Part shown: in pieces, positions 12,090 to 23,949 of the stretch
How the letters are laid out: each line of letters starts with the position of its first letter
How positions within the stretch are numbered: the stretch's first letter is position 1
Assembly (NCBI GenBank): GCA_013368375.1
Contig: JAACJP010000002.1
Span: 992,001-1,056,000, forward strand
DNA length: 64,000 nucleotides
Reading direction: 5' to 3'
DNA from: Tricholomella constricta
Lineage: Eukaryota; Basidiomycota; Agaricomycetes; Agaricales; Lyophyllaceae
Made by a program: the position numbers and the translations under genes
The notes under the pieces: generated by a model
Seen by the model: the letters and a program-made list of their open reading frames with translations, nothing else
Told to the model about the DNA's origin: nothing
The model's database searches: none

Positions 12090-14698
12090 TTAATCTAGAA
12101 CCCGCCAGATCCTGTCTTCCACCGATCTCACCATCTCCGCTTTCGTGTTCAGGCTTGTCATAAAGTACGCCACGTTTCCCAGCGTTCGAAAGTGCACCTC
12201 GTACGCCCCGCCTCCTGGCGCACCCTGTCCCTCCACCACCTCCCGCAGCGGCGCAAACCTTTCTTGCGCAGAATGCGACGTGTATCCTGTGCCATGTCAG
12301 CCACTGTCCCGTTCAGATCTTGAAACAACACACCTCCAGCCTCATCCTTGACCTTGATCGCCAGCACACACCCAAGCGCCATCACCTCCTCTACGCCCTT
12401 CGCACAAGACACCGCCGTCACAAAGCCCGCGTCCCAAAAGCTCCAGACTCCCTTTTCCTCCTCGACCCCCCACTTTTCCTGCGCCTCTTTCCACGTCTCG
12501 CTCCCCCTCAGCCTTTGCACCTCCCGCAGCGTCTCTCCCGCGACCTCACACCCCACCGCATGCGCACTATACGAATGCCCGTGCAGCAAAGCACTCTCTT
12601 TCCCGTCCCCCCAAAACGCGCGGAAAATACCCTCTCGCGCAAGCGTCACCGCCAGCGGCACCAGCCCGCCTGTCAGAATCTTCGCATTCACCGCAATATC
12701 CGGGTACGCCCCCAGCAGCGGCCCTGCGCTCTCCATCCCCAGCCGATACAACCCCACAAACACCTCATCATAAATCACGGGTAGGCCCTTCCAATCGTCG
12801 CTCTCCGCATCCGCGCTGGGCACCAGCCCGAGCTTCGCCTTTCCACTCCGCACCACATCCACCATCACCCGTTGGAACAACGGATCCACAAACCGCATCC
12901 CCCCTGCACCCATTACAAGAGGCTCCAGCACCAGCGCCGCCAACTTTGGCACGCTCTCCTCCTGCCCGCTCCTCCTCCTTTCCTCCAAACGCTCCAACAC
13001 ACCCTCCACATATCCCCTGTACAGTCTTGCAAGTGACGAGTCCATCCTCTCTTCGACATCATACACGCGCTGCACCGAGTCCGCGCGCACGTCCACCTGC
13101 CCATGCTCAGGGTGCATCCCCGGCGGCAAGGATATGTACACCTCGCCCTGGCGGATCGCAACCGTGGGCGGCTCCAGCCACACGCCCTTTGCATCATGCC
13201 ATTCGCACGTGTACACCCCTGCCGCCTCGCACGCATCCATCGCGCCAATCGTGTCCCCGTGGTACGACCCCGTGAGCCCCAGCACGCCCAGCCTTTCCTT
13301 CCCCTCGTCCTCTCTCGGACCAACACGCTTCGTAAACGCCCTCAGTGCCATCTTGATCCCCACCTCCATCCCCGTGCTCCCATTATCGCTGATAAACGCC
13401 CTTTTCGCCCATCCCTTCCCGGGCCCCTGCACGAGCGCCTCAGACAGCCGTAGCGCAGGCAGGTGCGTTGCCTGCGGAAACATGACGTGTCCGTACCGCC
13501 CCGCTGCACGCGCCGCAGCCAACGTAAGCGGTGTATGTGCGTGCCCAAAGGTTTGGGTCCACCACGACGCGGAGGAATCAAACTGCGGCACCAGGAGTGA
13601 GGACGTGGACGGATGGGGCTGTTTGTAGACACTGAAAAAGTCCGAGTGCGCGCTGTCGATGACGTTCACGTCCGCCTCGCGCGTGACGAGCCCGTGCTGG
13701 ACAAAGGGCCACCACACGGTGTCGAGGGTGCGGCGCGGCATCGAGTCGAGCTCCGCCAGGCGCGCGGAGTGGCACTGGTCAAGATGGTGTACCGCATCCA
13801 CTATGCTGGTATTGTCCTTGTGCTCATTTTCGTTTTTGTCCTGCCGCACCAGGCGGTCGTAGTATTTCTCTGTGAGGGTCAAGTTTTCCTCGATGTTGTG
13901 GGCCTTGGGCGGCGGGGCGTCGAGCGTCCCGACCCAGATACCCTTTTCGGCAAAATAGGGTGTGAGGTACTCAGCGTTACGGTAGTAGGTGTCGCGGAAG
14001 AGGAGGACGGCGTCGATGATGTAGCCGCGGAGAAGGAGAGCCTCGTATGCGGCGATGGTGGTGGAGATGCCGCCGAGGTGAGCATCACCGATGAGGATGG
14101 TAGGGAGAAAGAGGGCGCGAAAGGCCTCGGCTTGCGTCGTTCCGGAGAGAGTGGGACTGTGGACACCTGGATGGGATAAGGATGGATGGACGACGGGTTG
14201 GGGAAAGGGACTTGCCTCCAGCAGTCTCGACGTACATGTGGGCGGGGTTGCCTGTGGCAGCGCTCCTGCGAATGTAGCCCGCAACAGTGTTGACGAGTGT
14301 CTCGTCGGAGGGGACCTGCTGTTAGTTAGACACGGTGGTCCTATGCAGATCTGGGTGTGCGCACCGTTGGGCTTTTACTCAGTTTTGCAGCGAGATGGGG
14401 GCTCACGGGGTCTTCATAGCGGAACAGACATTCGGTCTGCACTCTGCCAGATCCAGCATATCGCTGTACATGTCTAGACGACAATCAGGAATGGGCGTGA
14501 AGGCGATGCGAGGGTGCAAACCTATCATCTGCGTCGTTCAGGGACCCTGTGCTGACGGGCTTGAGATAAAAGACATTGGTGGTGCGAGCAGATGCACGGA
14601 CGAGGGCCGTGGTGAGAATGGTCTTGCCGACATCGGTATTTGCGCCAAAGACGGTGTGGACGCGGAGATGCTTGAAGAGCAGGGACATGCGGCGGCGC
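12090..14698 (-). CDS. Bifunctional dethiobiotin synthetase / DAPA aminotransferase
   Basis: Fused biotin-synthesis enzyme (BioD-BioA order, as in fungal BioDA) catalysing the two steps from 8-amino-7-oxononanoate to dethiobiotin. The N-terminal part has the BioD P-loop GANTDVGKT after MSLLFKHLRVHTVF. The larger C-terminal part is a class III PLP aminotransferase: GHVMFPQATHLPALRLSEAL, ISDNGSTGMEVGIKMALRAF, GLTGSYHGDTIGAMD, YDEVFVGLYRLG (PLP aspartate) and NAKILTGGLVPLAVTLA (Schiff-base lysine). A frame change near the 3' end is resolved by a 47-nt intron at 12287-12333 with a GCTGACA branch point, giving EAGGYTSHSAQERF and the conserved ending GNVAYFMTSLN...IWRVLD. It is divergent from CDC20 by 76 bp. 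Confidence 0.92.
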
Positions 14699-14774
14699 GG
14701 GTCCGAGTCGGGTGCGGCGTAGGCGTGGGTTCGTGGCACCCCCACGTGACTGGACTCGTCCTCCTCCTGCGTTC

Positions 14775-16544
14775 ATGTTCTCGCAGCCAAAGACACCGTC
14801 GCGCAGAAACCGCGCGCGTTCCGAGGCCAAGACTCCGCTGACCCCGTCCCTCGTCTCCGCCCTCAATAACATCTCGCTCGCCTCCTCCAATCCCTTTGTC
14901 GTCTCGCGGCCCTCGTCGCCTGTCAAGCGCACCACAGCCGGGGTCATCCCCGTCTCCGACTCCTTCCAGCGTCAGGCTGGCACAGGCGTCATCCGAAAGG
15001 GAGGCGTCGAGAGCAGACTCGACGTCGTCACACGCGACTACGTTCCTCCTCCAAAACCAGAACTAAAGCGCTCCAGGTCAACCCCTGCAGCCGTGAGTCC
15101 CAGTCTTGAACCCCCATAACGATAGCTAACTCGAAGTAGAACCGCATTGGCCTCGACACTCGTGATCGCTTCATCACAAATCGCGATGCCGATCTCGACG
15201 TCGCTGCTACTCTCGAGCAGATGCACCTCAATCCCAAATCAGCATCACCAGGCCACACCGCCCGCCTCGTTGCCGCCACCGGCGTGCCCCTTAACCGCCG
15301 CATCCTCGGCTACCACGAACAGCCCCCTGCCGCCTCCTCTTCCTCCGACAGTGCTCTCGCCCAGCACCGCGAGTTTGCACGCCCACTTTATGCCCAGCGC
15401 GGCGCAGCCCTCCCCTCCTCCATCGGAGCCACCACCAACAAGACTCGTAAGATCCCTACCCAGCCCGAGCGCGTCCTCGACGCACCCGGCATGGTCGATG
15501 ACTTTTACCTCAACCTTCTCTCGTGGTCCTGCCAGAACGCCGTCGCCGTCGCCCTCGAGGCCTCCACCTACATCTGGAAGGCCGACACCGGCACCGTCGT
15601 GCAGCTCGGCGAGGCCCCAGAAGGCACATACGTCTCCAGCGTCGACTTTTCCAACGACGGTGCCTTCCTCGGCATCGGCCTCGGGACGGGCGACGTCGAG
15701 CTGTGGGACGTCGAGAGCGGCCAAAAGCTCCGCACGATGACCGGCCACCTCGGGCAGGTCGCGACCCTCTCGTGGCACCAGCACATCTTGACGTCCGGTT
15801 GCGGCGACGGGAGCATCTGGCACCACGATGTGCGGGTCCCGCGCCACAAGGTCATGGAGCTTCTCGGCCATACCGGCGAGGTGTGTGGGCTCAAGTGGCG
15901 CGTCGATGGCGAGCTCCTTGCGAGTGGCGGCAACGACAATGTCGTCAACATCTGGGACGGGCGGGTCGGCGATGTCGGCGAGGGCGCGCGCGGCAGTGCA
16001 AAATGGACGAAACGGAATCACTCCGCCGCCGTCAAGGTACGTACCTTGACACAGCTGATCGCTCGTTCACACTCACGCGTCATTGCAGGCCATTGCGTGG
16101 TGCCCCTGGCAGCCCTCTCTCCTCGCCTCAGGCGGGGGCACGAACGATGCCACGATCAACGTATGGAACAGCACCACCGGTGCGCGCCTGCATTCGCTCA
16201 AGACACCCTCCCAAATCACGTCCCTACTCTGGGCGCCCGCAAAGAAGGAGATTCTCTCGACGCACGGGTTCCCCACGAACGCGATTATGGTGCACGCGTA
16301 CCCGAGCATGGAACGCGTTGCGGAGATCCGGGACGCGCACGACGCTCGTGTGCTGTTTAGTTGCGTTGGTCCTGGTGGCGACGTCGTGTGCACCGGCGCA
16401 GGGGATGAGAATCTCAAGTTCTGGCGTATTTGGGATAGTGCTGTGGAGGAAAAGGCGAAGAAGAAGAAGACGCTGGGGAATGGAGAGGACATTGGAGGTG
16501 GCAGGATCAATTCGACGCGCGAGGGGATTTTGAGTATTCGATAA
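14775..16544 (+). CDS. CDC20: Cdc20/Slp1-type APC/C activator
   Basis: WD40 activator of the anaphase-promoting complex and target of the spindle checkpoint. The C-box reads DRFITNR, matching the Cdc20 rather than Cdh1 type. A Mad2-binding-like segment NRRILGYHEQPP follows. The propeller begins VLDAPGMVDDFYLNLLSWS and includes VELWDVESGQKLRTM, GHTGEVCGLKW, ASGGNDNVVNIWDG and ASGGGTNDATINVWN. The protein ends in the Ile-Arg tail (GILSIR) used to dock on APC/C TPR subunits. Two introns are seen, near 15093 and 16036. No canonical KEN box was noticed. It shares a very short upstream region with the biotin gene. Confidence 0.93.
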
Positions 16545-16699
16545 TGAAGGAGAGCTTCCATTGTGTGCTGTGTTTTTGGATATTCGCTTTGTACTGTCTT
16601 TTAGAGAGTTGCTAACACGTTGGATTCCGAGATGATTGTACAGGATGAAATACAACAAGGGTAAATGGGCAAGTACAGCAATTGAAAAGAATGCCATGT

Positions 16700-17888
16700 T
16701 CACCATGAGTGGTGCCCTCCACTAACCAGAATACTAGAAAGCCATTAGTCAGGCTCGAAGATGGAGATCAACACTCACTCGCTCCCAGTGCAGAAGCTTG
16801 ACGCGTCGCTCGCCAGCCACGCGATGACGCCTCGCAGCTCATCTGGCCTTCCGATGCGGCCCATTGTGTTCAAGCTGGACCATTTCTCCAGCAGATGCGG
16901 CTGCTTGTCAAGGTAGGCTGCCGTCATCCTGGAAGGGTGTCAGACAAGGGCAGGGTTATGTAGGGTTATGTAAACGCACTGGGTATAGATGTGCCCCGGA
17001 GAGAGGGTGTTGACTCTGATGTTCTCGCGGCCAAGCTCGCATGCCATGCTCCGTGCCATCTGGAGCACAGCGGACTTGCTTGTATTGTAGGATACCCATG
17101 CGTGGTCCTGATGTATGTCTAAGGAACCACTCAGTCGCTCAGTGGAGTGAGCTGACCTTGTTGGTGATACTCCCAGACATGGAAGCAATGAGGACGATAC
17201 TGCCCCCATTGCCGAACCGACGCATCTGCTGGCCAGCCGCCTGCGCAGTATACAGCACCCCATTCGTATTCACATCGAGGACCTGCATTAGGACTGTCAG
17301 AACTAGCAGCCTCGCGCATACCGCACCTACCTCCTTGAACTGCTCCGCCGGATACTCCAAACAATCCGTATGCGCCTTTAAAATCCCCGCCGCCGCAACA
17401 CATACATCCATCCTGCCCTCCTTATCCCCAATCTCCCTCGCCCTATCCCACATCCCCTTCTGATCCCTCACATCCGCCGCCACATATTCTAGCCTCGCGC
17501 CGCCGCCCATCCTCCTCACATACTCGCTCGTCTTGCGCCACTCGTCCGACGGCTCCTTGGGGAGGTCAAAGCAGTACACGGCGCGCGCACCCGCCTCGCA
17601 TAGCACGAGTGCCATCTCGAGCCCAAGCCCGCGGTTCGCGCCCGATACGATCGCGACGCGGTCCGTGAGTTTGAACTCGTCAAAGACCTTGGGGCGCGGG
17701 GTGAGGGTGGGGTTGGAGGCGGCATGGAGGGCCGCACTGACGCCGATGGGGGCGTGAGGGGAGACGGATTGGGCGGAGGGCTTGTTTTGATTTAGGAGTG
17801 GGCGCCCGCTAGAGAAGGGACGGAGGTAGGTGCACGATGCGAGACGGTGGGGAGCCCGGGAGAGGAGAAGGCGAGTAGAGGGCAGCAT
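16700..17888 (-). CDS. Short-chain dehydrogenase/reductase
   Basis: NAD(P)-dependent classical SDR, closest by eye to the fungal polyol dehydrogenase / sorbose reductase group (D-arabinitol or mannitol type). The dinucleotide motif is SGANRGLGLEMA (T-G-x3-G-x-G variant with Ser), the catalytic pair is YNTSKSA after the Ser block IASMSGSI, and DVNTNGVLYTAQAAG precedes it. The usual NNAG is replaced by AAAG. The C-terminus RIGRPDELRGVIAWLASDAS...ILVSGGHHSW is typical. The first 35 residues (MLPSTRLLLSRAPHRLA) are basic and look like a mitochondrial presequence. Introns occur near 17285, 17120, 16960 and 16750. The substrate is not determinable here. Confidence 0.88.
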
Positions 17889-19235
17889 TGGATTGCTTGG
17901 GAGGGCTTCGTGCGACGTCGCTTTATGTAACTCTCTACCCTGAGACTCAGCTGACGAAATGGGCTGTCTTCGAGTAATGCGTGATATCGATATATCTAGC
18001 TATTCAGTTGACGATTTCAGACATAAACGCAATCAAAGTAATGCCGCCAGTATCTCCAGACTGTATCACCTATTCAGTGCCGTGAATGCGCATCGCCTAA
18101 TAGAGTGGAAGAGATCAGGGCTCTGGTAACTCGCGATTTGACTCTAGAGAGGCCCAACGTTCACTGGTGGGAGTTGTCCTATTCATAGAGTAAATTCGCT
18201 CGGGCCGAAAAGAAGGACTCTTTAGCGCAGCGTGCCAGGCGAGTCAACCTAAGTTCACTCCACGAGCATCAAGGGTCAGAAGTAAATCCGGAGTGTGCCC
18301 CAAGTCGTGTTTGTGACATTCTGCTCAGATTCTGAATACTCCGCGAACGTCTGTTGCCCCCAGATTTGAAGTCGCCAGAACCTTGGGAATTAGGAAGCTA
18401 TAGAGTTTCAGTCCTCAGGCCCTGAAGACAAGACCAACTATGGAATCATTCAACAGCTGGATGGCTTGATGTTCATGCACACAGATGGATTTGTACTACT
18501 AGAACGGATCCGGTTCGGGACTCGGAGTTGCTCGCCTTCATGCCGCCCGGTCAGCCTACATTCTTTGACACCTGGAAGCTAGAACTACAAGCCACCATGC
18601 TTGCCGACCACCACGAACGTCTATGCTGGTTGCGTTATCTCTGATGTCAGCCGGAGCTGACAGAAGAAAATCTGGTACATAACTCGACGCGTTACTGGCG
18701 CGACTCCTCGAATCTCATCCGTTCTACCAATGCTGTGCATGGGACTGTCACACAATCGTTGTACTTGTTCGAGAAACTTGCCGTCGTTCCGTGATCTCGG
18801 GCTTTCATCTACGAAACGTCGAAGGAATGTCGAAGTCACGAACGGTATACGGATATATCCCACTACCTAAATCGAATCAGCTGTTGCTGCGTTGCTTGAG
18901 CAGTAGAACGTCAATCGTTTTGACATCCAGGACCTTATTTAGTCAACCTACTCCGTGTCACATCATGGACTAGGCTGATACTGCTGTATCAAGACACAGC
19001 GGGGAATCTGGAAAAGGCCCCTAAACGGCGACTACTCATGGGAGCACCTTCACCTGCCTTTTGTACTAGAATGTTGGCTTGCTAGCCAGGTATCAGAAAA
19101 AGCCAAAGATGGCACCCTTCCCATCTGGGCGCAGATGATTACACATGGATTTTATGATATGTTACAAGTGCAGTAGCTGATTATGATACATACAGGACGG
19201 CATAAGACTCTACATCGAGCAAAAAGTGAGGATCT
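17889..19235. other. Gene-poor stretch of about 1.35 kb
   Basis: No gene is convincingly supported. A 80-codon minus-strand frame at 18621-18863 has a somewhat protein-like composition but no recognisable domain, no flanking exons and no clear start context. It could be a decayed gene or transposon remnant. No terminal repeats were found. Confidence 0.4.
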
Positions 19236-20140
19236 ATGAAGCCGGGAGCTTTGGGGTGGATATCAACCAAGGTGTGATCTTAGCATTCAAGACACGAAGG
19301 AAATGAGCACCGAACCAGCTGGGAAGATCCTTTCCATCCCACTGGTCCACCATTCGTATGATCTTCTCGTCATCATCCATATCTACAACGATGATGGAGT
19401 TTATCATCTAGAAAGTAGAATGAGTAATGTGATGAATGAAAAGGCATGCAACTGATTAAACCTTCTGATGTTTAAGAAAATGAGTGGTGTATAATTGCGA
19501 TTGTGTATATACGAGTCTGTTAGGCGTATGTGTCGACGACATCACACGTGTCGAAATCGTTTTCGATTCTGCGAACAACTTTGGCTATGCAATGTGAGAT
19601 AAGAACGTCAACGAATAATATAATCAACATACTAGTGCGAACCACTGTAAGGTGGACAATCAGGGAGATACGCAAAGTGTCAACGACGAAACAACTTACC
19701 TGAGCTGCATACTGATTGTAGCCTTTACACTTCGATAAAGGATCCTATACGTACATATAGGAATAAGCATACGAACCTTACAGCATAAAAGGTCGTACCT
19801 CAAATTCTGCATCCTTATTCCAGGAGCGCTCGAATATTTCCAACGTCGGCCGACACCCATAGAGCTCCTTGAGATCTTCCAGCACTCTCTTATGGCCCGG
19901 CTTCAACTGTGTGTGAATATCCCCAGTATCATGGCTACCACGTCTGTGTTTGAGGCTCGTTTCGTGGTCAAGCTTGATGCCGGAGTAATGCGCAGCTCCA
20001 GCGACGGATTCTACCAAAGCTGGGGTCGGTATAGGTATGATCGTCGGATGATAAGTGAGAGATGGCGGTGAAGGAGACCGAGGGTGTGACCCAGATGAAC
20101 TGGACAGCCTACGATGGTGACAAGTATTTGACTCGGACAT
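19236..20140 (-). CDS. NTF2-like/SnoaL-like fungal protein
   Basis: Conserved-looking fungal protein with an NTF2-like (SnoaL-type) alpha+beta fold, function unknown. Five exons join cleanly: MSESNTCHHRRLSS...HKRVLEDLKELYGCRPTLEI, ERSWNKDAEFE, then DPLSKCKGYNQYAAQ, WFAL, PKLFAESKTISTRVM...NRLVYTQSQLYTTHF and MINSIIVVDMDDDEKIIRMV followed by DQWDGKDLPSWFGAHFLRVL. Every junction is GT-AG, and the product runs to a TAG at 19236 with a PWLISTPK tail. The domain assignment rests on the pattern of an N-terminal helix pair, the DP...GY box and the late DxW strand. The start at 20140 is preferred over an upstream ATG at 20209 because the extra segment is hydrophobic and unlike the rest. Confidence 0.7.
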
Positions 20141-20372
20141 TGAAGTGTAGGTGACGAATGTGATAATGACGTAACGGCATGCTGTGAACGGAGGTTCCTC
20201 GAAGCCCATGCACTCCGTTTATAATAACCGCAAATAAAGACGACAAAGCGATTGCGATGCAAGATACAGCCTAACAATTACAGATATGCCGCGCTATAGC
20301 CTATAGCAACATCGTCAACGAAAAATACCGAGGCTTGGACCTTCCAACTGTACATGTGAATATTATTGCAAT

Positions 20373-21569
20373 TTAATTGCTGTTGGAAGCCTGCCCTTGC
20401 CACAACCCATACGTCTTGCCAGGCGTGGTCTGCCACAGGCGAATAGTCCCTGTATGAAAAGGATCAGCCAGGCATAAAAATGAAAGTGACAAAGGCACTG
20501 ACCATCTTCTGTTAGATGTACCAAATCCCATGAAGGGCAAGGTCAGTCATAGAAAGTAAATTATCACAAAGTTGCTTACCACTTCCGCTAGCGTACATCT
20601 CCCCATCAGGACTGAATTCAACACAATGCACAGGGCCATGATGACCCTTCAGGACCTCCCTCTCCTCGCCGTCCATTCCATGAACCCGCACCCACTCGTC
20701 ACCAGAATTTCCAGTCACGAATCGATCTTGAAGAATCGGATGGATGGAAGCAGAAGAAGGAGTGTAGGGGAGGTGGAGCGTGTGCATCCCTTGACCACTG
20801 GGCAAGCCCGGGATGAAAGCAACAGTATTGCCCGAAGTCACGACAAGGCGTTGAGTTTGTAATGACCACTCCATCGAAGTGATGGGATTCTGGAACGTAA
20901 GTGTAGTCGTCAAATTTCTCGTCCGGAGGTCCCACCACCTGGCCAAGTATCAACGAATCCGTCTGAAGTTTGTATCGTGACAAACTCACTTGATTTTTCC
21001 ATCCTCGCCAGCCGTGACGCCGGTATGATCACCAATCCACACAACGCTCTTCACCATCCCGTCATGAGATAGCACCCCAGAGTCGCAAAGGAAGTCCGGT
21101 TCCGCGTCTGGGCGACCAAGATCGAAGACTCTCACTTTCTTTTCTTGACCACCAGTAAGGAGATGGGAAGATGTTGGCGATAAGGCAACACTGCGGACGA
21201 TGTGATTATGAGGGAAAGAGTGGATAGCATTGCCTGAATAGGTATCCCATATTTTCCTGATTCAATTGCGATTGATTGAGGATGGTAGAAGGACCAGAGG
21301 TGATTGAAAACATACGCCGTAAAATCTGCGCTGCCTGTGGCTGCTCTGGAGGAATCGGGCGAGAGTTTGGTGCACCAAACGGCACCTTTGTGCCCGAGAA
21401 AAGTGCCGATCCAATCTCCGGTCCATTCTCTCAGCATCGGATTCCCATCTTTACAACTCGAGACCAGCAAGTATGTGCCGTCGTCCTGGATCCCGGAGAA
21501 TGAAAGGTGTGTGACGGGTCTTGTATGGCCTGGCGCCACGAGAGGGGTAGACTTCTGGTGAGTTGACAT
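20373..21569 (-). CDS. STRAP-like WD40 protein
   Basis: Seven-bladed WD40 protein resembling serine-threonine kinase receptor-associated protein (STRAP/unrip), a partner of the SMN complex and of mRNA regulators in animals. It opens MSTHQKSTPLVAPGHTRPVT and has repeats with SGIQDDGTYLLVSSCKDGNP, REWTGDWIGTFLGHKGAVW, SPDSSRAATGSADFTA, KIKWWDLRTR and, in the last blade, LKGHHGPVHCVEFSPDGEMY followed by GSEDGTIRLWQTTPGKTYGL. Length is about 330 residues, the family size. Introns near 21320, 21260, 20990 and 20510 separate blades. The role in fungi is inferred from homology only. Confidence 0.88.
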
Positions 21570-22237
21570 TAAATCGTACTAAAAAAGAGGAGAAGTTTGT
21601 CGTGATGCAGGCGCGCCGCGCACTGGGCTGAGGGAGGAAGATGGAAATGTTTTGACGGGAAGATGTCCGTGGTTGTGTCTCGTGGCACCGATTACCTTTT
21701 TGAGCGATCACAAGTTTGTACCACTTTGCCTTGACTTTGTCGAGTTCTCCCAGTTCATATCACTGCAGCGCTGCAATTGTTATCCCAGGAAATTGTAATT
21801 GACCAGACTTCGAGGTTATACAGGCTCGAGTGTTTCTCCAACCCACGCTGACCCTATCGACGGGTCGTGTGCCTTAACTTTGACTCCAATGTCCTGGAAA
21901 GTATCAGAAAGGGTTGAACGCAGAGTATCTGCTTTCCATATGCGACTTTTCAACTTCTTACGCCTCCTTGTTTATCGCGAGTCGGCTTGTATCTTATTTT
22001 CATCAACCAATATTGCCTGCGGTTGCAATTAAAGCTTTGAATCATGGATTATTCCGTCGGAACGATTATCAAAGTCCTTATCTTCAATAGAGCTAGCGCT
22101 TTCGCAATTCCATGCTGTGGTCTCGATCTATTAGCCTCACGCAGAGATTTTAGCCCTCTGACGTCGATGGTGATCTCTTGCAAGGGTCAACATTCAATCT
22201 CGTGCCTCCTTGTTCGCACACATCCATTCATCCATTC
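21570..22237. other. Intergenic region upstream of STRAP
   Basis: About 670 bp between the STRAP start and the first uncertain plus-strand model. No domain, RNA gene or repeat was recognised. Confidence 0.4.
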
Positions 22238-22576
22238 ATGTCGTCGTCGCTCGAGCGGTCACACTCAGAAGGTATCTCTTCCATGTGTAGCCGCCTTTGG
22301 TACTAGACTTTTCGCCCGTGGTCAGGATCAGTCTTTATCTCGGATTCTCAATATCCGCCCGCTTACGACAATGTCAAAAATGTCAGTCACACCGGCGGTC
22401 GCGTGAAAATTCTTGGACTCAGCTCGGAGCTGCAAGGCACTAGAGCCCCCGACTCAGGGTATACTGCAATAGTTGAAAAGTGCCTACACAACCAATGGAT
22501 TGTCCATGACAGGTCCATGCACCGAAGGCGACCAAGTATTACGTTGTCCGGTGACTTTCTGAGAGAAAAGGAATAG
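22238..22576 (+). CDS. Uncertain two-exon small gene
   Basis: Tentative model, not recognised. Exons 22238-22271 and 22326-22576 join through a GT-AG intron to give 94 residues: MSSSLERSHSEG, SVFISDSQYPPAYDN, VSHTGGRVKILGLSSELQG, ending SGDFLREKE before TAG. The second exon has balanced protein-like composition while the other frames are broken. A second possible intron (GTATACTG...GACAG) would change the C-terminus, so the 3' half is open to doubt. No domain is identified. Confidence 0.27.
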
Positions 22577-22624
22577 TCTTGGAAGAGAGATCCTCTCTGA
22601 TCTGATTACTATGTCATTGCCGAT

Positions 22625-23490
22625 ATGTCAACTGATGCCAGACGGTAGGAACAAGAATGACTCTTTTACATGAGTAATTTGGCGTTGACAGCACAGTGAA
22701 TTCCTGAGCTTACCCGACTTTGGTCAAAATGAGGTGCGCCGCAATCTCTCTACAGTCTTGCCGTTCGGTCGAATGGCAGTATGTGAACTACCGACCAATT
22801 TATCCTGGGTGTGATGGATACGACGGCGATGAGGAGAACATGTACTGAGTGGCTTCGGTGAGGACATCAAACGCAAGGTTTTGGTCGGAATGGGCTGGTG
22901 TGCCCGTAAGTAAGCTCGAAAGTAACTCGGAATACCACGGACCATTGTACGAACACACCGATGCAGAAGATGATATCTATGGCATTTCTCAGCGCAGAGC
23001 CAACGGCGAGAAACGTGTAACAGCGGCGTCAGGTGATGAACTCTCCAAGACCCTGCTGTTACTCGAAGTCCTGAAGAAGTATGGGAGTGGGGAAAATTCT
23101 ATCACTACAAGTACAAGAGTCAACTGCAGTATGCGTACACCTAAACTACAACGTCCGATATCAAGGTAAAGACACCAGAGAAGAAAATGATCGAAAGCTA
23201 AGTACGAGGAACAAATATTGCGTAGCGAGTTCAGAAAGCGGGTCAGATTCCACGATTCCTTCCATAGCTGTATCCAACGAGAGTATTGCGAAGGAATGAG
23301 CATTCGAAGATACCCCAGAAGCACACACAGACGCAGGCAAGCCATACGTTGGCCTGCGAAGACTGGCCTGGGCCAATGGGGACGCACATGTGCACCAATT
23401 AGACCAAGTAGGAAACCGAAGTCCTTCGCAGGGCTCTGCGATGACAACGGACAAATATCGTGTGGTCAACTTGGACTCTGCAGTCCCTAG
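22625..23490 (+). CDS. Uncertain multi-exon orphan gene
   Basis: Tentative model, not recognised. A chain of GT-AG introns (22645-22696, from 22779, from 22906, from about 23069, from about 23166) keeps a frame open from MSTDARREFLSLPDFGQNE through VLVGMGWCA, QDDIYGISQRRANGEKRVTA and SGDELSKTLLLLEVLK to an Arg-rich 3' exon ending at TAG 23490. The central exon is the most protein-like. In the 3' part another frame (GKPYVGLRRLAWANGDAHVH) looks at least as good, so the last splice may be wrong or the gene may be decayed. No domain is seen. Confidence 0.28.
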
Positions 23491-23513
23491 GCCACAAGCG
23501 AGAAGATGATCGG

Positions 23514-23949
23514 TGAATGATATAGAGACGTGTCCTGCCATGGGACGCAGGATGGCGGGCGGGGAGAGCGAGATCGGCACGGATTGCGCGAAACCCCCGA
23601 TACTTGACGTTGCTGGGGTGGGAGAAAAGCGCAACTTGTTGTACGGGCTGGTATCACGTTTGGCTGGAGTGGTATAGATACACAGAGTCGTTGTAATCCA
23701 AAGTCATGAAGCGGTGGAGCGCATATGGCCTTGAAGACACACAGAAGAAGAAAGCGCACGGGTGGGAACATGCGCCAGAGGGAGGATGTAGTGGTGGTGC
23801 CGCATCTGTAAATTAGGTCGGTGCCGTTTGGCGAATCGAGAAAGCGTTGGAGGAAAATGCCGAGGATAGGAGTTAGGAAGTGGACGAAAGAGAGCCATTA
23901 GAGTCATCCACGAGTTTCCTCGTGACATGCCAAGTATTCGCGGCGAGCA
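23514..23949. other. Intergenic region 3' of the ERI1-like gene
   Basis: About 440 bp after the last plausible plus-strand exon and before the ERI1-like stop codon. Nothing recognised. Confidence 0.4.

Noticed and set aside
12287..12333. Apparent frameshift at the 3' end of the biotin gene
   Set aside because: A 47-nt GT-AG intron with a GCTGACA branch point restores the conserved C-terminus, so no lesion is needed.
12320..13628. Plus-strand frames of 110-160 codons opposite the biotin gene
   Set aside because: Antisense shadows; the minus strand carries unmistakable BioA motifs.
15245..16021. 258-codon minus-strand frame
   Set aside because: Shadow of the CDC20 WD40 region.
18621..18863. 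80-codon minus-strand frame in the gene-poor region
   Set aside because: No domain, neighbouring exon or conserved motif; not enough to call a gene or a transposon remnant.
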